Shown here: positions 1 to 6,364 of the stretch, in pieces
How positions within the stretch are numbered: position 1 is the stretch's first letter
Layout of the letters: each line of letters starts with the position of its first letter
Assembly (NCBI GenBank): GCA_023264915.1
Contig: JAHFUU010000127.1
Location: 1 to 7,007 of the forward strand
Direction of reading: 5' to 3'
DNA from: Microthrixaceae bacterium
Lineage (GTDB): Bacteria; Actinomycetota; Acidimicrobiia; Acidimicrobiales; Acidimicrobilacustridaceae
Length of the DNA stretch: 7,007 nucleotides
Notes under the pieces: generated by a model
Database searches by the model: none
Told to the model about the DNA's origin: nothing
The model's input: the letters and a program-made list of their open reading frames with translations, nothing else
Made by a program: the position numbers and the translations under genes

Positions 1-1
1 C

Positions 2-844
2 CGGACCGATTCGTTCGAGCTCGGCGAGCACAGGCTCGTCTATGACGACTACGGCGAAGGAGAGCGACCCGTCATCTACCTGCACGGGCTCCTGCTCGAT
101 GCCGACCTTAACCGGGGCATCGCCGAAGCGCTCGTGCACCACGGCAACCGCGTCGTGCTGGCAGACCTGTTGGGCCATGGTCGCTCAGACAAGCCCCACC
201 ATGCATCGCTGTACCGGATCGACGCCTATGCCGACCAGGTGTTCGCGTTGATGGATCATCTCGGAGTCGACGAGGCGGTCCTCGGCGGGCTCTCGCTGGG
301 CGCGAACGTGAGCCTGTTCGCCGCCAGCAGGCAGCCTCGCCGCGTGGCGGGGCTCGTGCTCGAGATGCCGGTCCTCGAGTGGGCCGTACCCACAGCAGCG
401 ATGGCGTTCGTGCCGTTGCTGCTCGGCGTCCACTACGGCAGGCGGCTGCTGCGCATCACGTCACGCACCTTCGCAGGCATGCCCCGGACACCGTTCGGTC
501 CGCTCAACAGCTTCCTGAACGCCCTCTCGACACCTCCTGAAGCCGTCGCCGCGATCCTCCATGGCGTTCTCGTCGGGCCCGTAGCGCCCACCAGCGAGGA
601 GAGGGCAGCGATCGATGTCCCCACCCTTGTGCTGGCGCACCGCAACGATCTGATCCACCCGTTCGACGACGCCGTGAACCTGGCCGACCAGATGCCCGAC
701 GCGCGGCTCGTGCGCGCCAGGTCGCCGCTCGAGCTTCGCCTCCGGCCAGAGCGCCTCACCAATGCCATCTGTGACTTCCTCGACGAGGTGTGGGCACATC
801 CACAGAAGCGAGCTCGGGCCGCTCAGGGCTCATCGGAGGGCTGA
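2..844 (+). CDS. alpha/beta-hydrolase fold protein, 5' end outside window
   Basis: The reading frame is open from the first bases of the window, so the start codon lies upstream; 280 residues are visible and probably only a few are missing. The fold signature is clear. An oxyanion-type HGLLLD follows a hydrophobic strand at visible residues 28-33, then comes LLGHGRSDKP, then the nucleophile elbow GGLSLGAN with the putative catalytic Ser at residue 98 (codon 293-295). A late strand carries the acid, VLAHRND, with Asp216. The expected Gly-His segment 25-30 residues after this Asp is absent; the equivalent stretch reads RARSPLELRLRPERL. The family includes esterases, lipases, lactonases and haloperoxidase-like enzymes, and the substrate cannot be told. 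The stop is 6 bp before an acyltransferase gene whose ribosome binding site lies in the last codons here, so the two are probably translationally coupled and may act on the same kind of lipid or ester. Family confidence is high; function is open. Confidence 0.9.
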   Translation, partial: RTDSFELGEHRLVYDDYGEGERPVIYLHGLLLDADLNRGIAEALVHHGNRVVLADLLGHGRSDKPHHASLYRIDAYADQVFALMDHLGVDEAVLGGLSLGANVSLFAASRQPRRVAGLVLEMPVLEWAVPTAAMAFVPLLLGVHYGRRLLRITSRTFAGMPRTPFGPLNSFLNALSTPPEAVAAILHGVLVGPVAPTSEERAAIDVPTLVLAHRNDLIHPFDDAVNLADQMPDARLVRARSPLELRLRPERLTNAICDFLDEVWAHPQKRARAAQGSSEG

Positions 845-850
845 CCCACC

Positions 851-2245
851 GTGCTCGCATCCTTGAGCGCCGAAGACGCAGCGCTGCTGGCTGCTCAAGC
901 TCCCGAGGCTCCACTGATGATCGGTGCGCTTTGCCGGTTCGACGGGCAGGGCCTCAAGCACGAGTCCCGGGGCTTGCAGGTCGAGGCGATCCGCCGACAC
1001 ATCGAGAGCCGGTTGGCCCGGCTGCCTCGCTTCAGGCAACGCCTCATGAGGGTTCCACTGGCGCTGGGAACACCGTTGTGGGCAGACGACAGCTCATTTG
1101 ACATCTCCGAGCACGTCCGGTTCGCATCCATCCCACCGCCTGGTGACGACGCCCAGCTGCGGGCATTCATCGGCAAGCTCCTCGAGGCGCCCCTTGACCC
1201 TGACAGGCCGCTGTGGCAGCTGTGGATCCTCGACGGCGCCGCTGACGGCTCGGTGATCGTGATCCCCAAGGTGAGCCACGTGATGGCCGACGGCATCGCG
1301 CTGCTCGACTTCGCCGCGTCAGTGCTCGACGCCGATCCATCCACCGAACCGGAGACCCCTGAGCCGTGGACCCCAGAGCCACCACCGGGTAGGGCTGCTC
1401 TCGCCGCACGCGCCTGGATCGACCGCAGCAGGCGCCAGCTCGAAGCCGCACGCGCCGTTGCCGCGGCCTTCAGCCATCCTGCTGCGCTGGTATCTGGCGC
1501 CAGGCTGACTGCCGAGACGGTCGGAGGCCTTCTCCGTGCTGCGCCGGCGTCGGAGCTGACCGCCCAAGTCGGGCCGCGGCGTGACTTCAGCTGGTTCGAG
1601 GTCACGCTCGGCGAGCTTCGCCTCGTCGGCCACGAGCTGTCTGTCACGCTCAACGACCTCGTGCTCGCGGCGTCCGCAGGCGCCTTGCGCGGGCACTCGT
1701 TGCGCACAGGCGGAGAGCTGGCCGACCATGACGCCCGCGTCCTCGTCCCGGTGTCGATGCATGACGACCCCGAGGGCGAGCTGACCGACAACCGGTTCTC
1801 GGTGCTGGTGGCGTGCCTGCCGACCTCGACACCCCACCCGCTCGATCGCGTCCGGCAGGTGCACTCTGAGATGACCGAGCGAAAGGAATCGGGCCAGGCG
1901 GGACTCACCGCGGCGATCTATCGCATCGCTGACTTCTTGCCGCTCGACCTCCTGGCCCGGCTCGCCCCTCCTGCGCTGGCACGCCAGCCGTTCGTGAACC
2001 TCGCGGTGACCAACCTGCCCGGTTCGCCGGTCCCGCTCCACTTCCTCGGCTCTCGCCTCGAGCAGCTCTACCCCATCGTCACCGTGACCGGCAACGTCGC
2101 CCTGATAGTCGGTGTGGTCTCATACGGCGACGGGCTGGGCGTGGGCATCACCGCCGATCCCGAGGTGGTCACCGACCTCGATGGCCTCACCAAGGACTTC
2201 CAGAGCGCCTTCGGTGAGGTCATCGGCCTCGCCAGGCCTGCCTGA
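851..2245 (+). CDS. WS/DGAT-family O-acyltransferase (wax ester synthase / diacylglycerol acyltransferase)
   Basis: This is a 464-residue protein, the usual length for WS/DGAT enzymes, which transfer acyl groups from acyl-CoA to long-chain alcohols or diacylglycerol. The N-terminus LASLSAEDAALL matches the family's conserved opening. PLW at 120-122 precedes the condensing motif SHVMADG at 142-148, with the catalytic-type His143 and Asp147. In the usual HHxxxDG the first His is replaced here by Ser. A Pro/Glu-rich linker (about 160-180) separates the halves. The conserved Asn-Asp pair is at 268-269, and the C-terminal DUF1298-type domain shows NLAVTNLPGS at 383-392 followed by a Leu-Gly-Ser-Arg stretch and a Gly-rich end. 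The GTG start is chosen because GGAGGG at 835-840 lies 10 bp upstream and the N-terminus aligns with the family; a TTG four codons later is a weaker choice. It sits 6 bp after the hydrolase gene. Members also make other acyl esters, so storage-lipid synthesis is inferred. Confidence 0.9.
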   Translation: MLASLSAEDAALLAAQAPEAPLMIGALCRFDGQGLKHESRGLQVEAIRRHIESRLARLPRFRQRLMRVPLALGTPLWADDSSFDISEHVRFASIPPPGDDAQLRAFIGKLLEAPLDPDRPLWQLWILDGAADGSVIVIPKVSHVMADGIALLDFAASVLDADPSTEPETPEPWTPEPPPGRAALAARAWIDRSRRQLEAARAVAAAFSHPAALVSGARLTAETVGGLLRAAPASELTAQVGPRRDFSWFEVTLGELRLVGHELSVTLNDLVLAASAGALRGHSLRTGGELADHDARVLVPVSMHDDPEGELTDNRFSVLVACLPTSTPHPLDRVRQVHSEMTERKESGQAGLTAAIYRIADFLPLDLLARLAPPALARQPFVNLAVTNLPGSPVPLHFLGSRLEQLYPIVTVTGNVALIVGVVSYGDGLGVGITADPEVVTDLDGLTKDFQSAFGEVIGLARPA

Positions 2246-2274
2246 CCAGGCCTGCCTGACCAGGCCTGCCTGAC
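2233..2274 (+). repeat. 3 x 14-bp perfect tandem repeat over the acyltransferase stop codon
   Basis: Three identical head-to-tail copies of CAGGCCTGCCTGAC occupy 2233-2246, 2247-2260 and 2261-2274. The TGA stop of the acyltransferase is inside the first copy (2243-2245), so gain or loss of later copies would not alter the protein. Each copy contains the 8-bp palindrome CAGGCCTG, so neighbouring copies can pair as an 8-bp stem with a 6-nt loop (2233-2240 with 2247-2254, or 2247-2254 with 2261-2268). Such a structure could end transcription or protect the 3' end, but no T-run follows. The repeat is seen directly; the role is inferred. Confidence 0.9.
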
Positions 2275-2340
2275 CCTGCGACTCGCGCGGTGGGCTGATC
2301 ACATGACGTGGTAGACAAGCCCTTGGGTTTTCCTAGGACC

Positions 2341-2345
2341 GGAGG
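2341..2345 (+). promoter_or_regulatory. ribosome binding site setting the start at 2353
   Basis: A GGAGG stands 7 nt before ATG 2353. A GTG at 2308 in the same frame would add 15 residues but has no comparable site, and those residues (VDKPLGFPRTGGAR) look like untranslated leader. The 107 bp between the acyltransferase stop and this ATG otherwise hold the 14-bp tandem repeat and no clear promoter. Confidence 0.75.
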
Positions 2346-2352
2346 TGCCAGG

Positions 2353-3357
2353 ATGGACGAGCGTCTCGGCGAGGCGCCCCGCAGAGATCGTGTCGACTGG
2401 TCTGACCAGGTCGATTCGATCCTCGGAGGGGACCTGTGCGTGGCCTTCGGGTACCTGACGCCGGCCGGCGGGGCTGTGGTCGTGCCCGTCACGACCCTGG
2501 GAGCTCGGGACCGCGGTGCCGGCACGGTCACCACCAGCTCGTCGTTTGGGATGTGGAAGAAGTTCACGCGGATCGACCACGATCCCCATGTCGGCCTCGC
2601 ATACCATGCCCGCGAGCACGGCTCAGCCTCCGGCGAGGCTTTCGTGCTGGCACAGGGTGAGGCCTCCTTCCCCCGCCAGGCCGACGCAAGCTGGCTGACC
2701 CCAGAGACCCTTCAAGCGATGTCCACGATGCTGCTGCCGATGAAGACGGGCAAGGTGTGGCAGTGGATCGGCCGCGAGTACTACTTCCAGCGGGTACCCA
2801 TCACCGTCGATGTCGGGCGGATGACGGCATGGCCCGACGACACCGCCACCGAGCCCTCCGAGGTCGACGGCGACCCCTGGCCGCCAGGGAGCCCCGCCTC
2901 GCAGTCGCCCCCAGGCAAGGGCACCGGATCTCGTGTCCGCATGTCCAAGGTGGCCAAGCGGCTCGACCGTGCCAGGCACACCCTGATCGGGTTCAAGGAT
3001 TCGGATGGCTCGGTGACGATCCGGCCTGTGACCGCCGGGGTGGACGGGGACTCACTGCTGCTGGCAGGACCCGGCATCCCGAAGGGCTCCCGCCGGGCGG
3101 GACTGCTGGCGCACTGGTTCGAGAAGCACCTCAACGGGCAGGGTTCTGCCGTGCTCACCGGCTGGCTCGAATGCGATGACGGCACCGCTCGCTACTACCC
3201 CCACACCATGGCCGGCTACAGCGTGCCCGCAAGCGCCCTGGTGTTCAGCCTCGCGTCGGGCCTTTCAGCGAAGGCCGGCTACCGCAAAGCCGTCAAGCTC
3301 GGCCTGGTGGTGGACGGGCAATGGCAAGGGAACCCTGAGCGTGGGCTCAGCCCGTGA
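2353..3357 (+). CDS. two-domain PNPOx-like split-barrel protein, putative
   Basis: This is a 334-residue soluble protein without signal peptide or membrane segment. Residues about 18-130 look like a pyridoxamine-phosphate-oxidase-type split barrel: a strand with VAFGYLTPAGG, then VVVPVTTLG, then FGMWKKFTRIDHDPHVGLAYHA, which has the usual pattern of a basic segment followed by 'xDPxVxLxY'. A Pro/Gly/Ser-rich linker lies near 174-196. A second, related-looking half runs from about 197 to 325 (KVAKRLDRARHTLIGF, VTIRPVTAGVDGDSLLLAG). Its order of strands resembles the first half, suggesting an internal duplication. Proteins of this fold bind FMN, F420 or haem, and some serve as reductases; no residue seen here identifies the cofactor. 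The gene follows the acyltransferase by 107 bp on the same strand and may or may not be cotranscribed. Its end overlaps the convergent surface-protein gene by 11 bp. The fold assignment is from sequence pattern only. Confidence 0.7.
   Translation: MDERLGEAPRRDRVDWSDQVDSILGGDLCVAFGYLTPAGGAVVVPVTTLGARDRGAGTVTTSSSFGMWKKFTRIDHDPHVGLAYHAREHGSASGEAFVLAQGEASFPRQADASWLTPETLQAMSTMLLPMKTGKVWQWIGREYYFQRVPITVDVGRMTAWPDDTATEPSEVDGDPWPPGSPASQSPPGKGTGSRVRMSKVAKRLDRARHTLIGFKDSDGSVTIRPVTAGVDGDSLLLAGPGIPKGSRRAGLLAHWFEKHLNGQGSAVLTGWLECDDGTARYYPHTMAGYSVPASALVFSLASGLSAKAGYRKAVKLGLVVDGQWQGNPERGLSP
3335..3350. terminator. dyad between converging genes, possible bidirectional terminator
   Basis: CTGAGC (3335-3340) and GCTCAG (3345-3350) form a perfect 6-bp inverted repeat around a GTGG loop, inside the overlapping 3' ends of the two converging genes. 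There is no T-run on either side, so it would not be a classical intrinsic terminator. Position is the main argument, since there is no non-coding space where another terminator could sit. Confidence 0.3.
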
Positions 3358-4333
3358 AGCGCGGGGTTGCGACGACCGCTTGAGTGGAGGTGTTCGATGA
3401 TCGCACGGTGGTCGTGGTCGAGGACTGGGGCGTCGATGTGGTCGAGGCTGTCGTCGTGGTGGTCGTCGGCTGGTTCGGTGCCGACCCAGCGGGAAGGTTG
3501 ACCGCAGCCATGACCAGGGACAGGCAGTCGCTCTGGTAGCCAGTCGTGAACGCCAAGGTGTTCGGCCCCGGCGTGAGCGACGAGGTGATGTCATAGCTCT
3601 TGACGTCCCACAGCAGGCCGTTGTTGTTCGAGCCCGCTGACGGCACCGAGTCGCCCTGGAAGACCAGAGGTCCTGCGACCAGCGTCGTCGCGTTGATCAA
3701 GAGCGCCGCGTCGTCGAAGAGCTGCCCGTCAGAGACGATCAGGTCGAGGCTGGCCGACCCGCTAGCGTAGTTGACGCCGCTGAGGTTGACGTTCCACCCG
3801 TCGGCGTCGTAGGTGTTGGACGTGTTCGAGTCGTTGCCGTCGAACATGACGAAGTCACGGTTGTTCGAGGCATTGCCGTCGTCGAAGAAGACCACCAGCG
3901 ACACACCGTTGATCTCGACGCCGCTCTTGGTGAAGTTGGCGAGCGCGAAGGCACCGTTGCCGGTCACCAGCGACGTGACGTCGGCCCTGTAGGCCTGGCT
4001 GTTCGTGTAGCCCCAGCAGTTGTCAGACGAGACGCCGATGTTGGTGCCCACCACAGTGCTGGCGGCGAAGCTCACGGTCGCGTTGGCCGCGGGGTCGCTC
4101 GAGTCCGTGGGCCCATGCCAGAACAGCAGGGCACGTGTCACCGACCCGGACACGCCTGAGACGGTGATGGACCCCGCACCGAGCCCGCGCATGCCTCCCA
4201 GCCCGAAGACGGCTACGTCTGTGCCGAACTGGGTGTCGAGGGGGACGATGTCGTTCGCCTGGGCGGGCAACGCCCCCAGGGCCGAGACACCGAGAACGGT
4301 CGCAAACATCAAGCACAAACGGCGGGATCGCAT
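3347..4333 (-). CDS. secreted or surface protein with Thr-rich C-terminal stalk, function unknown
   Basis: From ATG 4333 the product is 328 residues. A Sec signal peptide is clear: basic RSRR, a hydrophobic core, and cleavage expected after Ala26 (PAQA/ND). The mature part (27-280) is rich in Gly, Ser, Asn, Asp and Thr in alternating beta-type pattern. It contains TRALLFWHG, LVVFFDDGN, FVMFDGNDSN and NTYDADGWN; these Asp/Asn clusters could bind calcium. Cys106 and Cys270 could form one disulfide. The layout resembles DUF3344-like ectodomains of bacterial and archaeal surface proteins, an unverified impression. Residues 289-328 are a Thr/Ser-rich stalk ending in ATPRFTG and a stop, with no transmembrane helix or basic tail. 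The frame stays open upstream of the signal peptide, but ATG 4333 (or GTG 4336, one codon earlier) is chosen because AGGAGAGGG lies just before it and the signal peptide begins there. The gene is divergent from the binding-protein gene and convergent with the split-barrel gene. Confidence 0.85.
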   Translation of the reverse strand: MRSRRLCLMFATVLGVSALGALPAQANDIVPLDTQFGTDVAVFGLGGMRGLGAGSITVSGVSGSVTRALLFWHGPTDSSDPAANATVSFAASTVVGTNIGVSSDNCWGYTNSQAYRADVTSLVTGNGAFALANFTKSGVEINGVSLVVFFDDGNASNNRDFVMFDGNDSNTSNTYDADGWNVNLSGVNYASGSASLDLIVSDGQLFDDAALLINATTLVAGPLVFQGDSVPSAGSNNNGLLWDVKSYDITSSLTPGPNTLAFTTGYQSDCLSLVMAAVNLPAGSAPNQPTTTTTTASTTSTPQSSTTTTVRSSNTSTQAVVATPRFTG

Positions 4334-4347
4334 CACGTCGCCCTCTC

Positions 4348-4379
4348 CTCTTTCCCGGCTCTTTCCCGGCTCTTTCCGG
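4348..4379 (-). repeat. 11-bp tandem repeat in the leader of the surface-protein gene
   Basis: Read on the minus strand, the unit is CCGGGAAAGAG. Copies lie at 4369-4359 and 4358-4348, and a third copy at 4379-4370 lacks one base of the GGG run. The copy nearest the gene runs directly into the AGGAG ribosome binding site (4349-4345), so copy number changes would alter the leader just upstream of the translation start. The purine-rich GGGAAAGAG in each copy also resembles a weak Shine-Dalgarno sequence. Confidence 0.85.
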
Positions 4380-4416
4380 CTGTGGCAGGCACGAGGCCGA
4401 GCCTGGCCAGGGCAAG

Positions 4417-4444
4417 AGTCTAACCCCACTCGACTCCACAGCAA
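4417..4444 (-). promoter_or_regulatory. candidate sigma-70-type promoter of the surface-protein gene
   Basis: On the minus strand, TTGCTG (4444-4439) and TAGACT (4422-4417) are separated by 16 bp, a fair match to primary-sigma -35 and -10 elements. Transcription would begin near 4410, giving a leader of roughly 75 nt that contains the 11-bp repeat. A perfect 10-bp palindrome, CCTGGCCAGG (4402-4411), falls at the expected start site and could be a regulator site. Both are inferred by eye. Confidence 0.35.
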
Positions 4445-4477
4445 GCGTTCTGACGGAGTGTTAGCTTGGCCGCACCG

Positions 4478-4491
4478 CGGCACGAGTGCCG
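4478..4491. promoter_or_regulatory. 14-bp dyad upstream of the binding-protein gene, possible operator
   Basis: CGGCAC and GTGCCG form a perfect inverted repeat with two bases (GA) between, ending 47 bp before the start codon. Length and near-symmetry are like operators of LacI-type sugar regulators, but no regulator gene is visible in the window. A second hairpin, CCGGT (4489-4493) with ACCGG (4499-4503), overlaps it by three bases, so in RNA only one of the two could form. Confidence 0.3.
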
Positions 4492-4523
4492 GTCGACCAC
4501 CGGTCTCGCGTCGTGCCCAGCGA

Positions 4524-4530
4524 GGGAGGG
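4524..4530 (+). promoter_or_regulatory. ribosome binding site setting the start at 4539
   Basis: GGGAGGG lies 8 nt before ATG 4539. The frame is open much further upstream, but that part is antisense to the surface-protein gene and has no lipoprotein-like start. This site therefore decides the start of the binding-protein gene. Confidence 0.7.
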
Positions 4531-4538
4531 CATCAGCC

Positions 4539-6308
4539 ATGGCCAACGGCTATGAGAACTGCTCGAAGAGCCGGCCCTGCGAGGTCCCGTCCGGAAAGGG
4601 TTCGATCGATCCGACGAGATGCCGCGGAGGCCGCCGACTTCTTGCGGCGATGGCCATCCTCGTCACCATCTCTTGTTGGGCCGCGGTGGCCTGCTCGTCG
4701 AGCTCGAGCTCCAAGGACAGCGCGGCCCAGACGGGTTCGACCCTGGCCGGCACCAACACGACCGAGCGGCCGGCGGGCAAGCCGAAGCCTGGCGGGCAGC
4801 TGACGATGGGCCTCGCGAACGAGACGAACGACTTCAACCCTGCGGTAGGGCAATGGTCACCGTCGTCGTACTCGGTCGCGAACGCCTTGCTCGACCCGAT
4901 GGTCGCGCTCGACGACAAGGGCATCGCCCACCCCTTCCTGGTCGAGACCATCACGGCCAACGCCGACTTCACCGAGTGGGTGTTCACGACACGCCCCGGC
5001 ATCACCTTCCACGACGGCACGCCCGTGGATGCCGCCGCGATCAAGCGGAACCTCGACAACGTGAGGTCGTCGGCTCTGACCGGCAAGGCGTTCTCGGCAG
5101 TGACCTCGATCGAGGTCAGCTCAGAGCGCCGAATCGTCATCAAGATGGACAGGTCCTGGGCGACGTTCCCTGCAACGTTGTCAACCCAGGCGGGATATGT
5201 GCTCGCACCGTCGATGCTCGATGACCCTGCCGGGGCGGGTGCGAAGATCGTCGGAAGCGGTCCCTTCACCTTCGTCGATCGCCAGCGCGATGCCTTCGTC
5301 AAGACCCGCAAGAACGCCAAGTACTGGCAGAAGGACGCCGACGGCGTGCCACTGCCTTACATCGACGGTCTCGACTTCCGTGTCATGACCGACTCCTCGG
5401 CCCGCAAGAGCTCACTTGCGGCTGGTGACATCAACGCGATGCTGGTGGTCGCCACGAGCGAGGTGCTCAACTCCACCGCCCAGGAGGCGAGTCGTCAAGA
5501 GGTCCAGCGCCTCGCCGATGACCGCACCGAGACCGACGAGGTCATCCTTGCCTTCAACACCACCAAGGAACCCTTCGACGATCCCGTCGCGCGCCAGGCA
5601 ATCGCCTATGCCACCGACCAGAACCAGCTTGCCGATTCGGCCTTCCGGGGCGCCATGCCGGGTGCGTGGGGGATGTTCAGCGAGGGCTCCCCGTACTACA
5701 TCTCACCCAAAGAGGCCGGATACCCCGGCCGCGACCTCGACAAGGCCAAGGCCCTCGCAGCCGAGTACCAGCAGAAGACCGGAAGGCCCATCCAGTTCAC
5801 GGCTCTGGTCGGGCCCGACACCGATGCCGTGGCAGCGATGCAGGCCATCCAGGCCGCCCTGGCCGATGCCAACATCAAGATGGAGATCAGCGCGGTCGAA
5901 ACGACTCAGCTGATCACCAGGGTCATCGTGAGCGGCGACTACCAGGCCGCCTACTTCGTGCTGTGGTCATCCCCGACCCCTGACCAGGGCTACGTGTTCA
6001 TCGCGACTCCGCCCAACTCCAACGGGATATCGCTGAACTTCTCCCGCTATGACGACCCGGCCCTGACGGCGGCACTTGACGAGTTCCGTGCGACGAGTGA
6101 TGCACGCAAGCGGATCGACGCGATGACCAAGGTCCAGCAACAGCTCGCGAAGAACCTCCAGGTCGTGTTCCTCGCACATCAACGAAGCGCCTTCGTCTAC
6201 GCGAACGACGTTCACGGCTTCACCTCGACTGTCTTCCCGGGCACGCAGGTGTCTGCCTTCAACCCGTACCCAGTGACGCCGTTCTTCACGAGCGCGTGGA
6301 AGGGCTGA
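4539..6308 (+). CDS. ABC-transporter substrate-binding lipoprotein, family 5 (peptide/nickel/oligosaccharide type)
   Basis: This is a 589-residue exported lipoprotein. After an unusually long polar N-region (about 31 residues) come RRLLAA, a hydrophobic stretch and a lipobox-like AVAC, with the lipidated Cys expected at 52. A Ser-rich then Thr/Pro-rich linker follows. The family 5 solute-binding fold begins near GGQLTMGLANETNDFNP. It shows the family signature around ITFHDGTPVDAAAIKRNLD (TFHDG at 156-160), GSGPFTF at 239-245, a segment on conversion to YATDQNQLADSAFRG, and a C-terminal part with LNFSRYDDPALTAALDEF. Length and order agree with DppA/OppA-like proteins. Such proteins bind oligopeptides, nickel chelates or, in several lineages, oligosaccharides, and deliver them to a membrane permease. 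No permease or ATPase gene is visible on either side. The next gene, 56 bp downstream on the same strand, is a GH10 xylanase-like gene, which makes a xylo-oligosaccharide ligand possible but unproven. Confidence 0.9.
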   Translation: MANGYENCSKSRPCEVPSGKGSIDPTRCRGGRRLLAAMAILVTISCWAAVACSSSSSSKDSAAQTGSTLAGTNTTERPAGKPKPGGQLTMGLANETNDFNPAVGQWSPSSYSVANALLDPMVALDDKGIAHPFLVETITANADFTEWVFTTRPGITFHDGTPVDAAAIKRNLDNVRSSALTGKAFSAVTSIEVSSERRIVIKMDRSWATFPATLSTQAGYVLAPSMLDDPAGAGAKIVGSGPFTFVDRQRDAFVKTRKNAKYWQKDADGVPLPYIDGLDFRVMTDSSARKSSLAAGDINAMLVVATSEVLNSTAQEASRQEVQRLADDRTETDEVILAFNTTKEPFDDPVARQAIAYATDQNQLADSAFRGAMPGAWGMFSEGSPYYISPKEAGYPGRDLDKAKALAAEYQQKTGRPIQFTALVGPDTDAVAAMQAIQAALADANIKMEISAVETTQLITRVIVSGDYQAAYFVLWSSPTPDQGYVFIATPPNSNGISLNFSRYDDPALTAALDEFRATSDARKRIDAMTKVQQQLAKNLQVVFLAHQRSAFVYANDVHGFTSTVFPGTQVSAFNPYPVTPFFTSAWKG

Positions 6309-6364
6309 CACCCCTGCCCACCGCACCGATCCGGCCTCGATCCGGCCCCAGGCCGAAAGGGTCC

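Noticed and set aside
895..1908. Long open frame on the minus strand, 337 codons, opposite the acyltransferase
   Set aside because: Its composition is the Ser/Arg/Pro-rich type produced by reading high-GC coding DNA backwards; it has no recognisable motif and the plus strand carries a clear family protein.
1319..2041. Second long minus-strand frame opposite the acyltransferase
   Set aside because: It is rich in Arg, Gly and Glu without domain signature, overlaps a convincing gene fully and has no good ribosome binding site.
2233..2274. CRISPR-like array
   Set aside because: Units are 14 bp, contiguous and have no spacers.
2309..2333. Possible terminator, AAGCCCTTGGGTTTT region
   Set aside because: The stem would have only a two-base loop and a short T-run, so it is not a stable hairpin.
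3380..3470. Low-complexity GTC/GTG-rich stretch as a DNA repeat
   Set aside because: It is explained by Thr codons of the surface-protein stalk on the minus strand.
4020..4538. N-terminal extension of the binding-protein frame upstream of 4539
   Set aside because: It is antisense to the signal peptide and ectodomain of the surface protein and would bury the lipoprotein signal about 225 residues inside the protein.
4334..4546. N-terminal extension of the surface-protein frame upstream of 4333
   Set aside because: It would place the signal peptide about 70 residues in and translate the tandem repeat, promoter candidate and ribosome binding site.
4691..4715. 12-bp palindrome GAGCTCGAGCTC
   Set aside because: It lies in the run of Ser codons after the lipobox and follows from codon choice in a low-complexity linker.
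4550..5320. Minus-strand frame of 256 codons opposite the binding-protein gene
   Set aside because: It lies wholly within a gene of well-supported family, with no motif of its own.
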